Shown: positions 36,501 through 45,753, numbered from the stretch's first letter. The stretch is DNA of 64,000 bases from Streptomyces albus subsp. albus (GCF_000719865.1 NZ_JOID01000025.1:62001-126000), one strand, 5' to 3'. A program made the numbers and translations. The notes: generated from the letters alone by a model not told the origin.

Positions 36501-38104
36501 CCTCCCGCACCCGGCGGGGGCTCACGGACGAATTCCCCGACGCGACCTTGCTCGACCTGGCGCCGGACGCATCCGTGGCCGAGCTGCGCGACCTGCTCGA
36601 CGGATGCGGGCCCATCGGACACCTCGTGTGGGCGGCGCCCAGCGGGACGGTCGAAGAAGGCGGCTGGGAGTCCGTGCCACAGGCTCAGCACGACGGCACG
36701 CTCCAGCTGTTCCGCACGGTCAAGGCGCTGCTGGAACTGGACTACGGACAGCGCGAGCTGACCTTGACCGTGGCCACCCGGCAGAGCGAGCCGTGCGGAC
36801 CGTGCGACACCGTCGATCCGACACACGCGGGCGTCCACGGGCTGGCCGGTTCGCTCGCCAACGAACACCCCGGGTGGCAGGTACGCGGTGTCGACCTCCC
36901 GGCCGACGGCCCCTGGCCCGCGGGCGCGCTGCGCCGCCTGCCCCAGCAGACCGGTACGGACGTGCTGGCCCTGCGGTCCGGTGCCTGGTACCGGCGACGG
37001 CTGATCCCGGTCGAAGGCGCCGCACCGGGCCGACGCACCGGCTACCGGCACGGCGGCGTGTACCTGGTGATCGGTGGGGCCGGGGGACTCGGCGAGACGT
37101 GGTCCGAGTACCTGATCAAGACCTACCGCGCCCGCATCGTATGGGTCGGACGGCGGGCCCAGGACGCGGCCATCACCCGCAGCATCGAACGCCTCGCCCG
37201 CTTCGGACCCGCACCGGTGTACGTCCAGGCGGACGCCACCGACGAGACCCAGCTGCGCCGAGCGTGCCGGGTCACGCTCGACCGTTTCGGCGCGCTGCAC
37301 GGAGTCGTGCACGCGGCGATCTCGCTCCTAGACCGGAGCCTCGCGCAGATGACCGAGGAGCGTTTCCGGGCCGGCTACGCGGCCAAGCTGGACGTCGGTG
37401 TGCGCATGGCGCAGGTCTTCTCCGACGTGCCGCTCGACTTCGTCCTGTTCTTCTCGTCGGTGGTCTCGTTCGTCAAGGGCGCAGGACAGGCCAACTACGC
37501 GGCCGGCTGCGCCTTCAAGGACGCCCTCGCCCACCGGCTCGCACAGGAGTGGCCGTGCGCGGTGAAGGTCATGAACTGGGGCTACTGGGGGAGCGTCGGG
37601 GTCGTGGCGTCCGCCGCGTACCGCGAGCGGATGGCGCGCGAGGGCATCGGGTCCATCGAGCCGGCCGAGGGCATGGCAGCCCTGGAGTTCCTGCTGTCGT
37701 CCCCCTTCGAGCGACTCGCCCTGATGAAGGTGGCGGATCCCGGCCGCATCGCCGCCCTGGACATGACGCAGAGCCTGACCGCGACGGCAGGTGCGGCCGG
37801 GCCCGCCGAACCGGTCAGTGACGCGACCGTGCTCGGACAGCTGCGCGATCTGGCCGGTGCCCGGATCGGCGGGCGGATCCAGGCGTCCGACGACGGACGC
37901 GAACTGACCGCGTACGGCTTCGCGCCCGCGCAGCTGACCGAGCTGGCCGAGCGGATCGGCGAGCACTACCGGGTGCACCTGACGCAGGCGGCATTCATCG
38001 ACCACCCGACGCTTCCCGAGCTGGCACGGTTCATCGCCGACCGGGTGCCGCGGCACGCCGCGGCCCAGACGGTGGGCGCATCCAACGGAGGGGACAAGCA
38101 GTGA
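30509..38104 (+). CDS. Trans-AT PKS PksA: docking-KS-DH*-ACP-KS-DH-KR-ACP0
   Basis: 2531 residues, no AT domain. Order: docking helices 1-30; KS1 51-475 (Cys218); DH-like 660-925 that keeps His678 but has Ile687 for the motif Pro and Tyr840 for the catalytic Asp; ACP 935-1010 (LMDLGATSDQ, Ser969); KS2 1047-1475 (Cys1217); DH 1663-1950 with intact H1692xxxGxxxxP and Asp1867; KR up to about 2420 (IGGAGGLGE, Tyr2330); and a carrier-like domain 2437-2520 whose site reads YGFAPAQ, with Pro2473 in place of Ser. The second module is completed by MT-ACP at the start of PksB. Five bases follow the ECH2 stop; the PksB start overlaps (GTGA). KR stereotype is unclear because the LDD motif is absent. Confidence 0.92.
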   Translation: MQTKDLLLALRSGRIGLDDARSMLTAESAARRTQEPTTPPPTGTRATAQHAVAVIGMSGRYPEAEDLGRYWENLRAARSSVTEVPADRWDIDTHYDPRPRRPGRTDCKWLGALSDVDAFDPAFFGIPPNEAHAMDPQHRLFLQEAFRAFEDAGYGRERLDGRDCGVYLGLASHEYETLLARYAPGTGNATGTNGAIAAARIAYHLNLTGPAMAVDAACTSSLVAVHLACQALRAGETDLALAGGVSLYLEADRYTSMSAAGMLSTTGQCRPFDKRADGFVPGEGVGTLVLKRLADAERDGDSIHGVITATAVNQNGSTNGITAPGKRSQVKLIQQVYAARGIDPAGIGYVEAHATGTTLGDFIELDALATVFGQYTEERQFCAVGSVKGNIGHGTAAAGVAGLHKVLLSLRHRTLVPTLHVEEPNPHFDFASSPFYLNTRTRPWDAREGHPRRACVSAFGFSGSNAHIVLEEYVPAAAPRPGVARGGRYLFVLSAKTSDALARQADRLRRHLADEPGTDLAATAHTLQTGREAMDVRAAFIAASREELLGALDRHVRDHEAGHAVTDPQRTTAAPGRAPERERRRWLQEAALPELADAWLRGADFTCDEWALLYDGTPRRAHLPGYPFAQDRYWFTALDPVEPTAPAAEPAARAEPDPQAPADDTVRFHADDPYVRDHTVAGVPTLIGMTHAGLALDWFFDRFPQHDAAQLSKLTFLRAVEVPAGTRAELRAAPDTSATGPDLRLRVVHRSDAGELWAPVAETRVRAATYEPETLDRTVVRTGLSPVDPERLYGRNPAIEIGDTFKTFAELYADDATVLAAVDATGDGARGRTLDPLLLYSAFQAALLFLDRDDAPADSAGYLPFGIEGVRARRTPVTGRVWLTVRLRRDSGELVVFDADLTDEAGAVVARLTGCSMKRIRTAPDPVAAGDELPAAIRGYLTDKLAALLDVPAHDIDPRANLMDLGATSDQLVALAGEIERDNGLDLSPALFFEYPSLAQLADHFHQDHPKAFAARSTGARPAAPTRTAPAPASAGPHDRAGHDAGQEDIAVIGMHGMLPGAQDLDEFWRNLVDRKDVITEIPRDHWDYRPWFDASPGAHDKTYCKWGGFLDDVDAFDAEFFRVSPREAEWMDPQLRLLLQSVYATAEDAGAAARLRGSDTGVFIGVCCHDYLDVINERQLPVEPYAGLGNHHTVLANRVSFALDLHGPSVAVDTACSSSLVALHQACQALRSGECTTAFVGGVNLLLSSYHYRFFSSVGALSPTGRCHTFAAEADGYVPGECIGTVLLKPLSQAVADGDRIHAVIKGSAARHGGYTPSFTAPSVAGEENVVVKAWQDAGIAPETISYVEAHGTGTKLGDPIEITALNQAFKRYTEREAFCSVGSVKANIGHTEGAAGLAGLLKVILQMRHRQIPPLPRLREHNPLIKWDGGALRVNTDTQEWLAPEGAPLRAGISSFGISGAYAHVVVEEYLPAAEDRPHTGTPDAAVRPVAVVLSARDEERLRDRARLLARALRDGHLTDTELPDIAYTLQTGREPMRERMGCVVSSVGELADILEEFAAGRTHDRVHRGRAGFGDADAPTVPRNAAPTPQEYAELLDAWVHGAPYDWESLHEAARPRLIGLPTYPFARDRYWLPATGTEAADPAPSVAPAPSDGGGPAGHPLLPTAGPDSEHTRFRPEFSGTEFFLADHRVLGRSILPGAAHLELARAAVQAQHRSRGLADRALRLADVAWTAPAEMAEDPLRLDVTLTPGPDGATGFTVHGTPDRPGTEPVLHSRGRVLPVPDEQAERASLDVAAIRAACTERRLTAQQCYEAFRRAGMEYGPAFRGIEYIGVGTGQALARLSLPDAVRDTADAYVLHPSLLDSALQAVVGLMLPPAGMPQDLDGPALPFCVDTVDVLAPCRTSGWARVRERTGTKALRLFDLDICDEDGTVCVRIRGAACRTLRAAPSAAPGQPAAEAPMETVLATPVWDALPLDAGTGTVTTEGRTVLAGVASRTRRGLTDEFPDATLLDLAPDASVAELRDLLDGCGPIGHLVWAAPSGTVEEGGWESVPQAQHDGTLQLFRTVKALLELDYGQRELTLTVATRQSEPCGPCDTVDPTHAGVHGLAGSLANEHPGWQVRGVDLPADGPWPAGALRRLPQQTGTDVLALRSGAWYRRRLIPVEGAAPGRRTGYRHGGVYLVIGGAGGLGETWSEYLIKTYRARIVWVGRRAQDAAITRSIERLARFGPAPVYVQADATDETQLRRACRVTLDRFGALHGVVHAAISLLDRSLAQMTEERFRAGYAAKLDVGVRMAQVFSDVPLDFVLFFSSVVSFVKGAGQANYAAGCAFKDALAHRLAQEWPCAVKVMNWGYWGSVGVVASAAYRERMAREGIGSIEPAEGMAALEFLLSSPFERLALMKVADPGRIAALDMTQSLTATAGAAGPAEPVSDATVLGQLRDLAGARIGGRIQASDDGRELTAYGFAPAQLTELAERIGEHYRVHLTQAAFIDHPTLPELARFIADRVPRHAAAQTVGASNGGDKQ

Positions 38105-41100
38105 GGTTGACGCAGGCGGCGCAGCAGCGGATGGAGCGGCTGCTGCAGCAATTGCTGCGGGCTCAGCTGGCGGAGCTCGGCGCCCCGGACGGGGCAGAGC
38201 TCGACGACGTCATGGCCGGCGCGGCCATCGACCCGGCCTACCGGGAGTGGACGCGCGAGACCCTCCGGGTGATCCGGGAGGGCGCCGCGGCCGACGGCAC
38301 CGGGCCGGGAGCCACCGCCGGGCTGTGGCAGGAGTGGGACCGGACACTGCCCGAGTGGCAGAGCCTGCCGACGCTGCGCGGGCGGGCCGCCCTGCTCGAC
38401 CGTACGGTGCGCCGGATCCCCGACATCCTGACCGGACGGGTGCCGGCCACCGAAGTGCTCTTCCCCGACTCGTCGCTGCACCTGGTGGAGGCGGTGTACA
38501 AGGACGATCCGGCCGCTGACGCCGGGCGGGAGGCGCTGGCCGCACAGGCCGCTGCCCGCGTGGCCCGGCTGGTGGACCGGCAGCCCGGCACGAAGGTGCG
38601 CATCCTGGAGATCGGCGCCGGGACCGGAGCGACGAGCGAAGCCGTACTGGACCGGCTCGCGCCCTTCGCCGACAGCATCGAGCAGTACACGTACACCGAT
38701 GTCTCCGCGGCCTTCCTGACCCACGCGGAACGCACGTACGGTGCGCGGCACGCCTTCATCGAGTGCCGGACCTTCGACGTGGAGCGGCCGCCGCAGGAGC
38801 AGGGCCTGGCCGTCGGTGCGCACGACCTGGTGATCGCGGCCAACGTGCTGCACGCGACCACATCGGTGCGCGAGGCGCTGCGGCACGCCAAGGGACTCCT
38901 CAAGCCCGGCGGACTGCTGTTGGTCAACGAACTGGTCGGCAACACCCTGTTCGCCCATCTCACCTTCGGGCTGCTGGCGGGCTGGTGGCGCCATACGGAT
39001 CCGGAACTGCGGCTGCGCGGCTGCCCGGGCCTGAGCGTGGACACATGGAAGCGGGTGCTGACGGAGGAGGGGCTGACGCCCGTGCTCTGCCCCGACGTCC
39101 CCGGCGCCGAGCCGGGGCAGCAGCTCCTGGGCGCCGAGAGCGACGGCTTCGTACGACGCGGGCAGCCGCGGCGGGAGCACCGCGGACAGCCGGACACGGC
39201 GGCGCCCGTGCCGGGGCCCGCCACGGCGCGGGACGGCCACACGGCCGCCACCGCGGACAACGGGCCCGGCACGGAGTACGCGGCGGACGACACCGACGCG
39301 CTCACGGCACGGGTGACGCCGTATCTGACGACGCTGATCGCCACCGCCCTCAAGTACCCGACCCACAAGATCGATCCGACCGAGCCGCTCCAGAGCTACG
39401 GCCTGGACTCCCTGGTCGTCACCCAGCTCAGCTCCGAACTACGCGACAAACTCGGCAAGTTGAGCAGCACGGTGTTCTTCGAGCACCAGACGGTCGCGGA
39501 ACTGGCCGCTCACCTCGTCACCACGCACGGCGCCCGGCTCCCCGCGCTGCTGGGCCTGACCGAGGACGCCGCCGCCCCGGACCAGCCGCGGCGGCGGCCG
39601 ACGTCGGCCGGGGAGCCCGCGGAGCGCTCTGCCGTCACCCCGGCGGCTTCCGACGCGCAGGACATCGCCGTCGTCGGATTCGCGGGCCGCTACCCCGGCG
39701 CCGAGGACGTCCACGCGTTCTGGCGCAACCTGCGCGACGGCCGCAGCGGCATATCGGAGATCCCTCCGCAACGCTGGGACTGGCGACGGTACTTCGACGC
39801 CGAGCGCGGCGCCGTCGGCACCATGTACTCCCGGTGGGGCGGATTCCTCACCGACGTCGACGCGTTCGATCCGCTCTTCTTCCGTATCTCGCCCGCTGAG
39901 GCGGAGCGGATGGACCCGCAGGAGAGGCTGTTCCTCGAAACGGCGTACGCGGCCGTCGAGGACGCCGGATACACGCCCGCCGCGCTGTCCGGCACCCGCC
40001 AGGTCGGTGTCTTCGTCGGCGTGATGAACGGCAACTACCCCACAGGGGCGCACTACTGGTCCGTGGCGAACCGGGTCTCCCACGCCCTGGACTTCCACGG
40101 TCCGAGCCTGGCCGTGGACACCGCGTGCTCCGCCTCGCTCACCGCCCTCCACCTCGCCGTGGAGAGCCTGCGCAGCGGCGCTTGCGAGTGCGCCGTCGTC
40201 GGCGGTGTCAACGTGATCGCCGATCCCGTCCACTACCTGCGTCTGAGCTCCCTGACCATGCTCTCCTCGGACGACCGGTGCAAGGCGTTCGGGGCGGGGG
40301 CCGACGGCTTCGTCGACGGGGAAGGCGTCGGAGCGCTCGTCCTGAAGCCGCTCGGCGCGGCACTGGCCGCGGGCGACACCGTCCACGGTGTCATCAAGGC
40401 CAGCCACCTCAACGCCGGAGGGCGCACCAACGGCTACACGGTGCCCAACCCCCGGGCCCAGTCCGCCCTCGTCACCGCATGCCTGGAGCGAGCCGGCCGC
40501 GACGCCCGGTCCATCAGCTACGTGGAGGCCCACGGCACCGGCACGGCGCTCGGCGACCCCATCGAAGTCGCCGGTCTCACCAGGGCGTTCGAGCGGCACA
40601 CCACGGATCGCCAGTTCTGCGCGCTCGGCTCGGTCAAGAGCAACATCGGACACCTGGAGAGCGCGGCCGGAATCGCCGGGGTCACCAAGGTGCTGCTGCA
40701 GCTGCGGCACGGGCAGATCGCGCCGTCGCTGCACGCGCAGTCCCCGAACCCCGAGATCGATTTCACCGCCACGCCCTTCATCCTCCAGCAGGAGGCCGGT
40801 CCCTGGCGGCGTCCCGTCCTGGAGGACGGCGAGCATCCGCGGCTCGCGGGTGTCTCGTCGTTCGGCGCGGGCGGCGCCAACGCACACGTCCTGATCGAGG
40901 AGTTCGTCCCGGCGGGCGCCTCCGGCTCGCACAGCGCCGAGGCGTCCGTCGCCGCCACCCGGTTCCCCGTCGTCCTCTCCGCCATGGACGAGGACCGGCT
41001 GCGCGAGCGGGCCCGGCTGCTGCTTGCGGCGCTGCGCGACCCCGACCGCGGCTATCGCGAGGCCGACCTCGCGCGCATCGCGTACACCCTGCAGACCGGC

Positions 41101-44100
41101 CGGGAGGCCATGGCGGCACGGCTCGCCTTCATGACCGGTTCGCTCGACGAACTCGCCCGTACGCTCCGGAAGTTCCTCGAAGGCGACGAGACGGCCGGGC
41201 TCCACCAGGGCTTCCGTCCCCCGTACGAGGAGCAGGAGCGCGACAGGGAACGCACGGGCGGCAGCAGCGTGGCGGAACTGCTCGCGGACGGGCAGTACGA
41301 CGCGGCACTGCGGAAGTGGGCGGACGGCGCCGACGCCGACTGGGAGAGCTGCTTCCCGCAGCCCCGGCCCCGCCGGATCTCACTGCCGACCTATCCGTTC
41401 GCCCGGGGCAGGTACTGGATCACGCGACAGGAGACGCCCGCACCGGCCACCGCGACGGCCACCACACCCGAGCCCGCAGGTGACCCCGCACTGCTGCTCG
41501 TCCCGGACTGGACCGCGTCCGAGGCGGCCGCATCCGGTACCGGCCCCGTGGAACGGTTCGCCCACCACGACGTCATCCTCTGCGGAGCCGGCCTGCCCGA
41601 CGGCCTGCCGGACCATCCGCAGGGGCGGGACGGACGGCCACAGGTCACCGTGCTGCGCACCGCCGAGCAGCGGGCCGACCGCCGCTTCGAGGACCTCACC
41701 GTGCAGCTGACACAGGTCCTGCGGGACGTGCTGCGCCGTGCCGTGGGCGGCCGCTCGCTCCTCCAGCTCGTCGTCGCCGGTGAGGGCCCGGACGCCGCCC
41801 TGTCCGAACTCTCCGGGATGCTGCGGTCCGTGACGCTGGAGAACCCCAGGGTGGTCACCCAGCTGATCGAGGCGGGCGACCGGGCGGACCGGCTGACTCG
41901 GGTGGTCATGGAGAACGCCGCCCACGCCCGCGACCGGCACATCCGCCACGCGGGCGGGGAGCGTCTGGTGGCCGGGCACCGCACAGCCGTCGAACCGGCG
42001 GCCGCCCCGGTGCCCTGGAAGGACCGCGGCGTCTACGTGATCACCGGTGGTGCGGGGGCGATCGGCTTGCACCTGGCCAGGGACATTGCGCGACGCACGA
42101 CCGGGACCACGATCGTGCTCACCGGGCGGTCGGACCCGGACCGGCCGGAGTGCCGGGCCGCGCTCCGAGAGCTCGGATCCCTTGGAGCACACGCCGAGTA
42201 CCGAACCGTCGACATCACCGACCCGGCGCGGACCGACCGTCTGATGGCCGACATCCGCAGCAGGTTCGGCGGCCCGAACGGTGTGATCCACTGCGCGGGC
42301 GTGCTCGACGACGGCTTTCTCATCGGGCGGACCGCTGCCGACGTGCGCCGGGTCCTGGCCCCCAAGGTGACGGGTCTGGTGAATCTCGACGAGAGCACCA
42401 AGGACGAGGCACTCGACGTCTTCCTGGCGTTCTCGTCGGCTGCCGCCGTCGTCGGCAACGCCGGGCAGGCGGACTACGCCGCCGCCAACGGCTTCATGGG
42501 GCACTACACCGCTCGTCGCAACGAGTTGACCGCCGCTGGGGAGCGGCACGGGCATGCGTTGTGTGTCGACTGGCCGTTGTGGCGGGACGGCGGCATGTCC
42601 ATGGACGCGGAGACACAGGAGCGGCTCCGCGTATCGACCGGGGTGACCGCGCTGGAGACCGAAAGCGCACTCAAGGCGCTGTATCGAGGGCTGGCCGCCG
42701 GAGCTGAGCGGCTGGCCGTGTTCGCGGGAGCCGGGGACAGGATCATGAACTACGTGAACGACACCGCCGTTCCGCGCAGCCCGCGGGCGGAACGGGCCGC
42801 CGTCGGCGAGGACACGCTGCGCGAAGCGGTGGTGCGCCGCCTCAAGCAACAGTTCGGCAGCGTCGTGAAGATGAGCGAGGAGAGCCTCGACGTGCGGGCT
42901 CCGCTGGAGACGTACGGGATCGACTCCGTGATGATCACCCGGTGGAACCGGATGCTCGAGGACGACTTCCCCGACCTGCCCCGCACCCTGTTCTTCGAGC
43001 GGCGCACCATTGCGCACGCCGCGGAGTACCTGCTCTCGGAGTTTCCCGCCGAGTGCGCCGCCTGGACGGGCGCGGCACCGGCACCGCTGACCCCCGGATC
43101 CGGCGCACCGGCCGAGCCGGCTCCCGCCGTCGCCGCACCGGCTGTCCGGAGCGCGGCGACGACGATGCAGCGGGAGCCGATCGCCATCGTCGGCATCTCC
43201 GGGCGGTATCCGCAGGCGGACAACGTGCAGGAGTTCTGGGAACGCCTCGCGGCGGGCAGCGACTGCATCACCGAAATCCCCTCCGACCGCTGGGAGTTGG
43301 ACGGCTTCTACGATCCGGACCCGCAGGACGCGGCCGCACACGGCAGGAGCTACAGCAAGTGGGGCGGCTTCCTCGACGGATTCGCCGCCTTCGATCCGCT
43401 GTTCTTCCAGGTGTCCCCGCGCGAGGCACGTCTGATGGACCCGCAGGAGCGCCTGTTCATCACGGCGGTGTGGGAGGCCATGGAGGACGCCGGGTGCACG
43501 CGGGAACAGATGGCCAAGGCCTACGGGGGCGATGTCGGGGTGTTCGCCGGCATCACCAAGACCGGCTACAACCTGTACGGTGCCGAGCCCCGCGCCGCCG
43601 GATGGCGCGGGGAACTGCACAGTTCCTTCGCCTCGGTGGCCAACCGTGTCTCGTATCTGCTGGACGTCCACGGGCCGAGCATGCCGGTGGACACCATGTG
43701 CTCGTCGTCCCTGACGGCCCTGCACGAGGCGTGTGAGCACATCCTCAGGGACGACTGCCGCATGGCGGTCGCAGGCGGTGTCAACCTGTACCTGCACCCG
43801 TCCAACTACGTCGGCATGTGCGCCCATCGCATGCTGGCGGCCGACGGCCGCTGCAAGAGTTTCGGCGCGGGCGCCGATGGCTTCGTACCGGGGGAGGGCG
43901 TCGGCGTCGTCATCCTGAAGCGGCTGTCCGACGCCCTCGCCGACCATGACCACATCCATGCCCTGATCCCGGCCACGGGCATCAACCACGGTGGCCACAC
44001 GCTCGGTTACACCGTGCCCAACCCCACGGCGCAGAGCGTGCTCATCCGCAAGACGCTCGACAAGGCAGGCATCGACGCCCGGTCCGTCAGCTATGTCGAG

Positions 44101-45753
44101 GCGCACGGCACCGGCACGGAACTCGGCGACCCCATCGAACTGGCTGGGCTCACCGAGGCGTTCCGGAAGGACACCCAGGACGACGGGTTCTGTGCCATCG
44201 GGTCGGTGAAGTCCGGTATCGGCCACCTGGAGGCCGCGGCCGGGATGGCAGGCCTGACCAAGGTCGTCCTGCAGATGCGGCACGGTGCCCTGGCGCCCAG
44301 CCTGCACGCCGAGCGGATCAACCCCAACCTCCGCTTCGAGGGAACTCCGTTCACGCTCCAGCGGGAACTCGGCGAGTGGAAGCGGCCCGCGGTGGTGCGC
44401 GACGGCGAGGTGACGACAGCACCCCGCATCGCAGGGGTCTCCTCGTTCGGTGCGGGCGGCGCGAACGCCCATGTCCTGATCGAGGAGTACATCCCGTCGG
44501 CCGACGCGGACGGCCGGACCCGTCCGGCCCGCCCCGTCACCCGCGAACACCCCGCCCTCATCGTTCTGTCCGCCCGCACCCCTGAACAACTCGAGGCCAG
44601 AGCAGCCCAGTTGGCGCAGGCGATCCGTGACGGGGCGGTGACGGACGAGCGGCTGCTCGATGCCGCGTTCACGCTGCAGACGGGGCGCGAGGAGATGGCG
44701 GAGCGGCTCGCCGTGACCGCGGTGAGCACGGCCGAACTGCACAGTCGGCTGACCGCCTATCTGGCGGACGGCCCGGACGCGGTGGCCGGTGTGTACCGGG
44801 GGCGTACGCGCCAGCACAAGGAAGTCCTCGACCTGCTGCTCGACGACGACGGCATCGGTGCGGCCGTCGCGGCGCTGGCCACCAACGGCGCCTACGGAAA
44901 GCTGCTGTCGCTGTGGACCATGGGGATGAAGGTGCGGTGGGAGCAGCTGTACGGGGACGTCCTGCCGTACCGGATGAGTCTGCCGACCTATCCGTTCGCG
45001 AACGAGCGGTTCTGGATCAGGGACGAACTCGCGGCAACGCAGCAGACTTCCTCCCCCGCTTCTGCGGCTTCCCCGACTTCCCCGACTTCCTCGTCTTCCT
45101 CGTCTTCCCTGTCTTCCCCGCAGCCCCGGCCCGTCCCCCTGGCGCGACGCGAGCACGCCCCTGCCCCCGCACCGGCGCAGGCCGCCGCGGTCGACCGGCG
45201 CGGCGAACCGTCGCACCGCATCCGGCTGTCGGTGCTGCCGGAGAGAGCGCGCCCGGCGACCGTGGAACCGGCGCCGACCGTGGAACCGGCAGCGACCATG
45301 GAACCAGCGGCGGCCGCGCACGAGGTGCCCGCCCCGTCGCCCCGCCCCGTCGCGATCGCCCGGCCGGAGCCCGAACAGCCGGGCCCGGTTCCGGCCGCGA
45401 TCTCCGATGAGCGGTTGGAGGAGGAACTCGCGGCAGGGCTGTCCGAGATCCTGGCGGTCCCGCGTGACGAGATCGACGCGGACCGGAGCTTCGCCGACCT
45501 CGGGCTCGACTCGATCGTGGGTGTGGAATGGGTGCAGTGGGTGAACGCCAAGTACAGCCTGTCCGTGACGGCGTCGAAGATCTACGACTACCCGACCGTC
45601 CGTGAGTTCCGCCAGTTCCTCATGCCGAAGCTGGGCCGGACGGCGCCCGCGCAGGGGCTGTCCGTCCTCGTCCAGGGCGTGCAGCGCGGCGAACTCGACG
45701 TCGACGCGGCGCAGCAGCTGTTCCAGCACCTCGACAAGGAGCCCCGCCGGTGA
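38101..45753 (+). CDS. Trans-AT PKS PksB: MT-ACP-KS-KR-ACP-KS-ACP(beta-branch)-docking
   Basis: 2550 residues. The N-terminal SAM-dependent C-methyltransferase spans about 1-350 (ILEIGAGTGATSEAV near 168-182) and precedes an ACP (Ser437), so the protein starts mid-module. KS at 521-945 (Cys676); KR about 1135-1545 (VITGGAGAIGLH, Tyr1459, L1402-D1403-D1404 indicating a B-type, D-hydroxy KR); ACP (Ser1609); KS at 1692-2130 whose active site is VDTMCSSS (Met1866-Cys1867); a Ser-rich and Pro/Ala-rich linker; and the last ACP with Ser2471 and Trp2477, the Trp flag of beta-branching ACPs. The C-terminal helices (GVQRGELDVDAAQQLFQHL) should dock to PksC. Confidence 0.92.
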   Translation: MRLTQAAQQRMERLLQQLLRAQLAELGAPDGAELDDVMAGAAIDPAYREWTRETLRVIREGAAADGTGPGATAGLWQEWDRTLPEWQSLPTLRGRAALLDRTVRRIPDILTGRVPATEVLFPDSSLHLVEAVYKDDPAADAGREALAAQAAARVARLVDRQPGTKVRILEIGAGTGATSEAVLDRLAPFADSIEQYTYTDVSAAFLTHAERTYGARHAFIECRTFDVERPPQEQGLAVGAHDLVIAANVLHATTSVREALRHAKGLLKPGGLLLVNELVGNTLFAHLTFGLLAGWWRHTDPELRLRGCPGLSVDTWKRVLTEEGLTPVLCPDVPGAEPGQQLLGAESDGFVRRGQPRREHRGQPDTAAPVPGPATARDGHTAATADNGPGTEYAADDTDALTARVTPYLTTLIATALKYPTHKIDPTEPLQSYGLDSLVVTQLSSELRDKLGKLSSTVFFEHQTVAELAAHLVTTHGARLPALLGLTEDAAAPDQPRRRPTSAGEPAERSAVTPAASDAQDIAVVGFAGRYPGAEDVHAFWRNLRDGRSGISEIPPQRWDWRRYFDAERGAVGTMYSRWGGFLTDVDAFDPLFFRISPAEAERMDPQERLFLETAYAAVEDAGYTPAALSGTRQVGVFVGVMNGNYPTGAHYWSVANRVSHALDFHGPSLAVDTACSASLTALHLAVESLRSGACECAVVGGVNVIADPVHYLRLSSLTMLSSDDRCKAFGAGADGFVDGEGVGALVLKPLGAALAAGDTVHGVIKASHLNAGGRTNGYTVPNPRAQSALVTACLERAGRDARSISYVEAHGTGTALGDPIEVAGLTRAFERHTTDRQFCALGSVKSNIGHLESAAGIAGVTKVLLQLRHGQIAPSLHAQSPNPEIDFTATPFILQQEAGPWRRPVLEDGEHPRLAGVSSFGAGGANAHVLIEEFVPAGASGSHSAEASVAATRFPVVLSAMDEDRLRERARLLLAALRDPDRGYREADLARIAYTLQTGREAMAARLAFMTGSLDELARTLRKFLEGDETAGLHQGFRPPYEEQERDRERTGGSSVAELLADGQYDAALRKWADGADADWESCFPQPRPRRISLPTYPFARGRYWITRQETPAPATATATTPEPAGDPALLLVPDWTASEAAASGTGPVERFAHHDVILCGAGLPDGLPDHPQGRDGRPQVTVLRTAEQRADRRFEDLTVQLTQVLRDVLRRAVGGRSLLQLVVAGEGPDAALSELSGMLRSVTLENPRVVTQLIEAGDRADRLTRVVMENAAHARDRHIRHAGGERLVAGHRTAVEPAAAPVPWKDRGVYVITGGAGAIGLHLARDIARRTTGTTIVLTGRSDPDRPECRAALRELGSLGAHAEYRTVDITDPARTDRLMADIRSRFGGPNGVIHCAGVLDDGFLIGRTAADVRRVLAPKVTGLVNLDESTKDEALDVFLAFSSAAAVVGNAGQADYAAANGFMGHYTARRNELTAAGERHGHALCVDWPLWRDGGMSMDAETQERLRVSTGVTALETESALKALYRGLAAGAERLAVFAGAGDRIMNYVNDTAVPRSPRAERAAVGEDTLREAVVRRLKQQFGSVVKMSEESLDVRAPLETYGIDSVMITRWNRMLEDDFPDLPRTLFFERRTIAHAAEYLLSEFPAECAAWTGAAPAPLTPGSGAPAEPAPAVAAPAVRSAATTMQREPIAIVGISGRYPQADNVQEFWERLAAGSDCITEIPSDRWELDGFYDPDPQDAAAHGRSYSKWGGFLDGFAAFDPLFFQVSPREARLMDPQERLFITAVWEAMEDAGCTREQMAKAYGGDVGVFAGITKTGYNLYGAEPRAAGWRGELHSSFASVANRVSYLLDVHGPSMPVDTMCSSSLTALHEACEHILRDDCRMAVAGGVNLYLHPSNYVGMCAHRMLAADGRCKSFGAGADGFVPGEGVGVVILKRLSDALADHDHIHALIPATGINHGGHTLGYTVPNPTAQSVLIRKTLDKAGIDARSVSYVEAHGTGTELGDPIELAGLTEAFRKDTQDDGFCAIGSVKSGIGHLEAAAGMAGLTKVVLQMRHGALAPSLHAERINPNLRFEGTPFTLQRELGEWKRPAVVRDGEVTTAPRIAGVSSFGAGGANAHVLIEEYIPSADADGRTRPARPVTREHPALIVLSARTPEQLEARAAQLAQAIRDGAVTDERLLDAAFTLQTGREEMAERLAVTAVSTAELHSRLTAYLADGPDAVAGVYRGRTRQHKEVLDLLLDDDGIGAAVAALATNGAYGKLLSLWTMGMKVRWEQLYGDVLPYRMSLPTYPFANERFWIRDELAATQQTSSPASAASPTSPTSSSSSSSLSSPQPRPVPLARREHAPAPAPAQAAAVDRRGEPSHRIRLSVLPERARPATVEPAPTVEPAATMEPAAAAHEVPAPSPRPVAIARPEPEQPGPVPAAISDERLEEELAAGLSEILAVPRDEIDADRSFADLGLDSIVGVEWVQWVNAKYSLSVTASKIYDYPTVREFRQFLMPKLGRTAPAQGLSVLVQGVQRGELDVDAAQQLFQHLDKEPRR
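45043..45315 (+). repeat. Low-complexity pyrimidine tract and tandem repeats in the PksB linker
   Basis: Between the last KS and last ACP of PksB, 45043-45120 is a TCC/TTCC-rich tract encoding Ser/Pro/Ala runs. At 45260-45315 a unit close to GACCGTGGAACCGGC is repeated three times, encoding VEPA/MEPA units. Such slippage-prone linkers tolerate length change. Confidence 0.7.

Noticed and set aside
45043..45120. Pyrimidine-rich tract as a CRISPR or regulatory repeat array
   Set aside because: It is in frame within the PksB linker and encodes Ser/Pro runs; there are no spacers or repeat-spacer periodicity. I saw no CRISPR array anywhere in the window.
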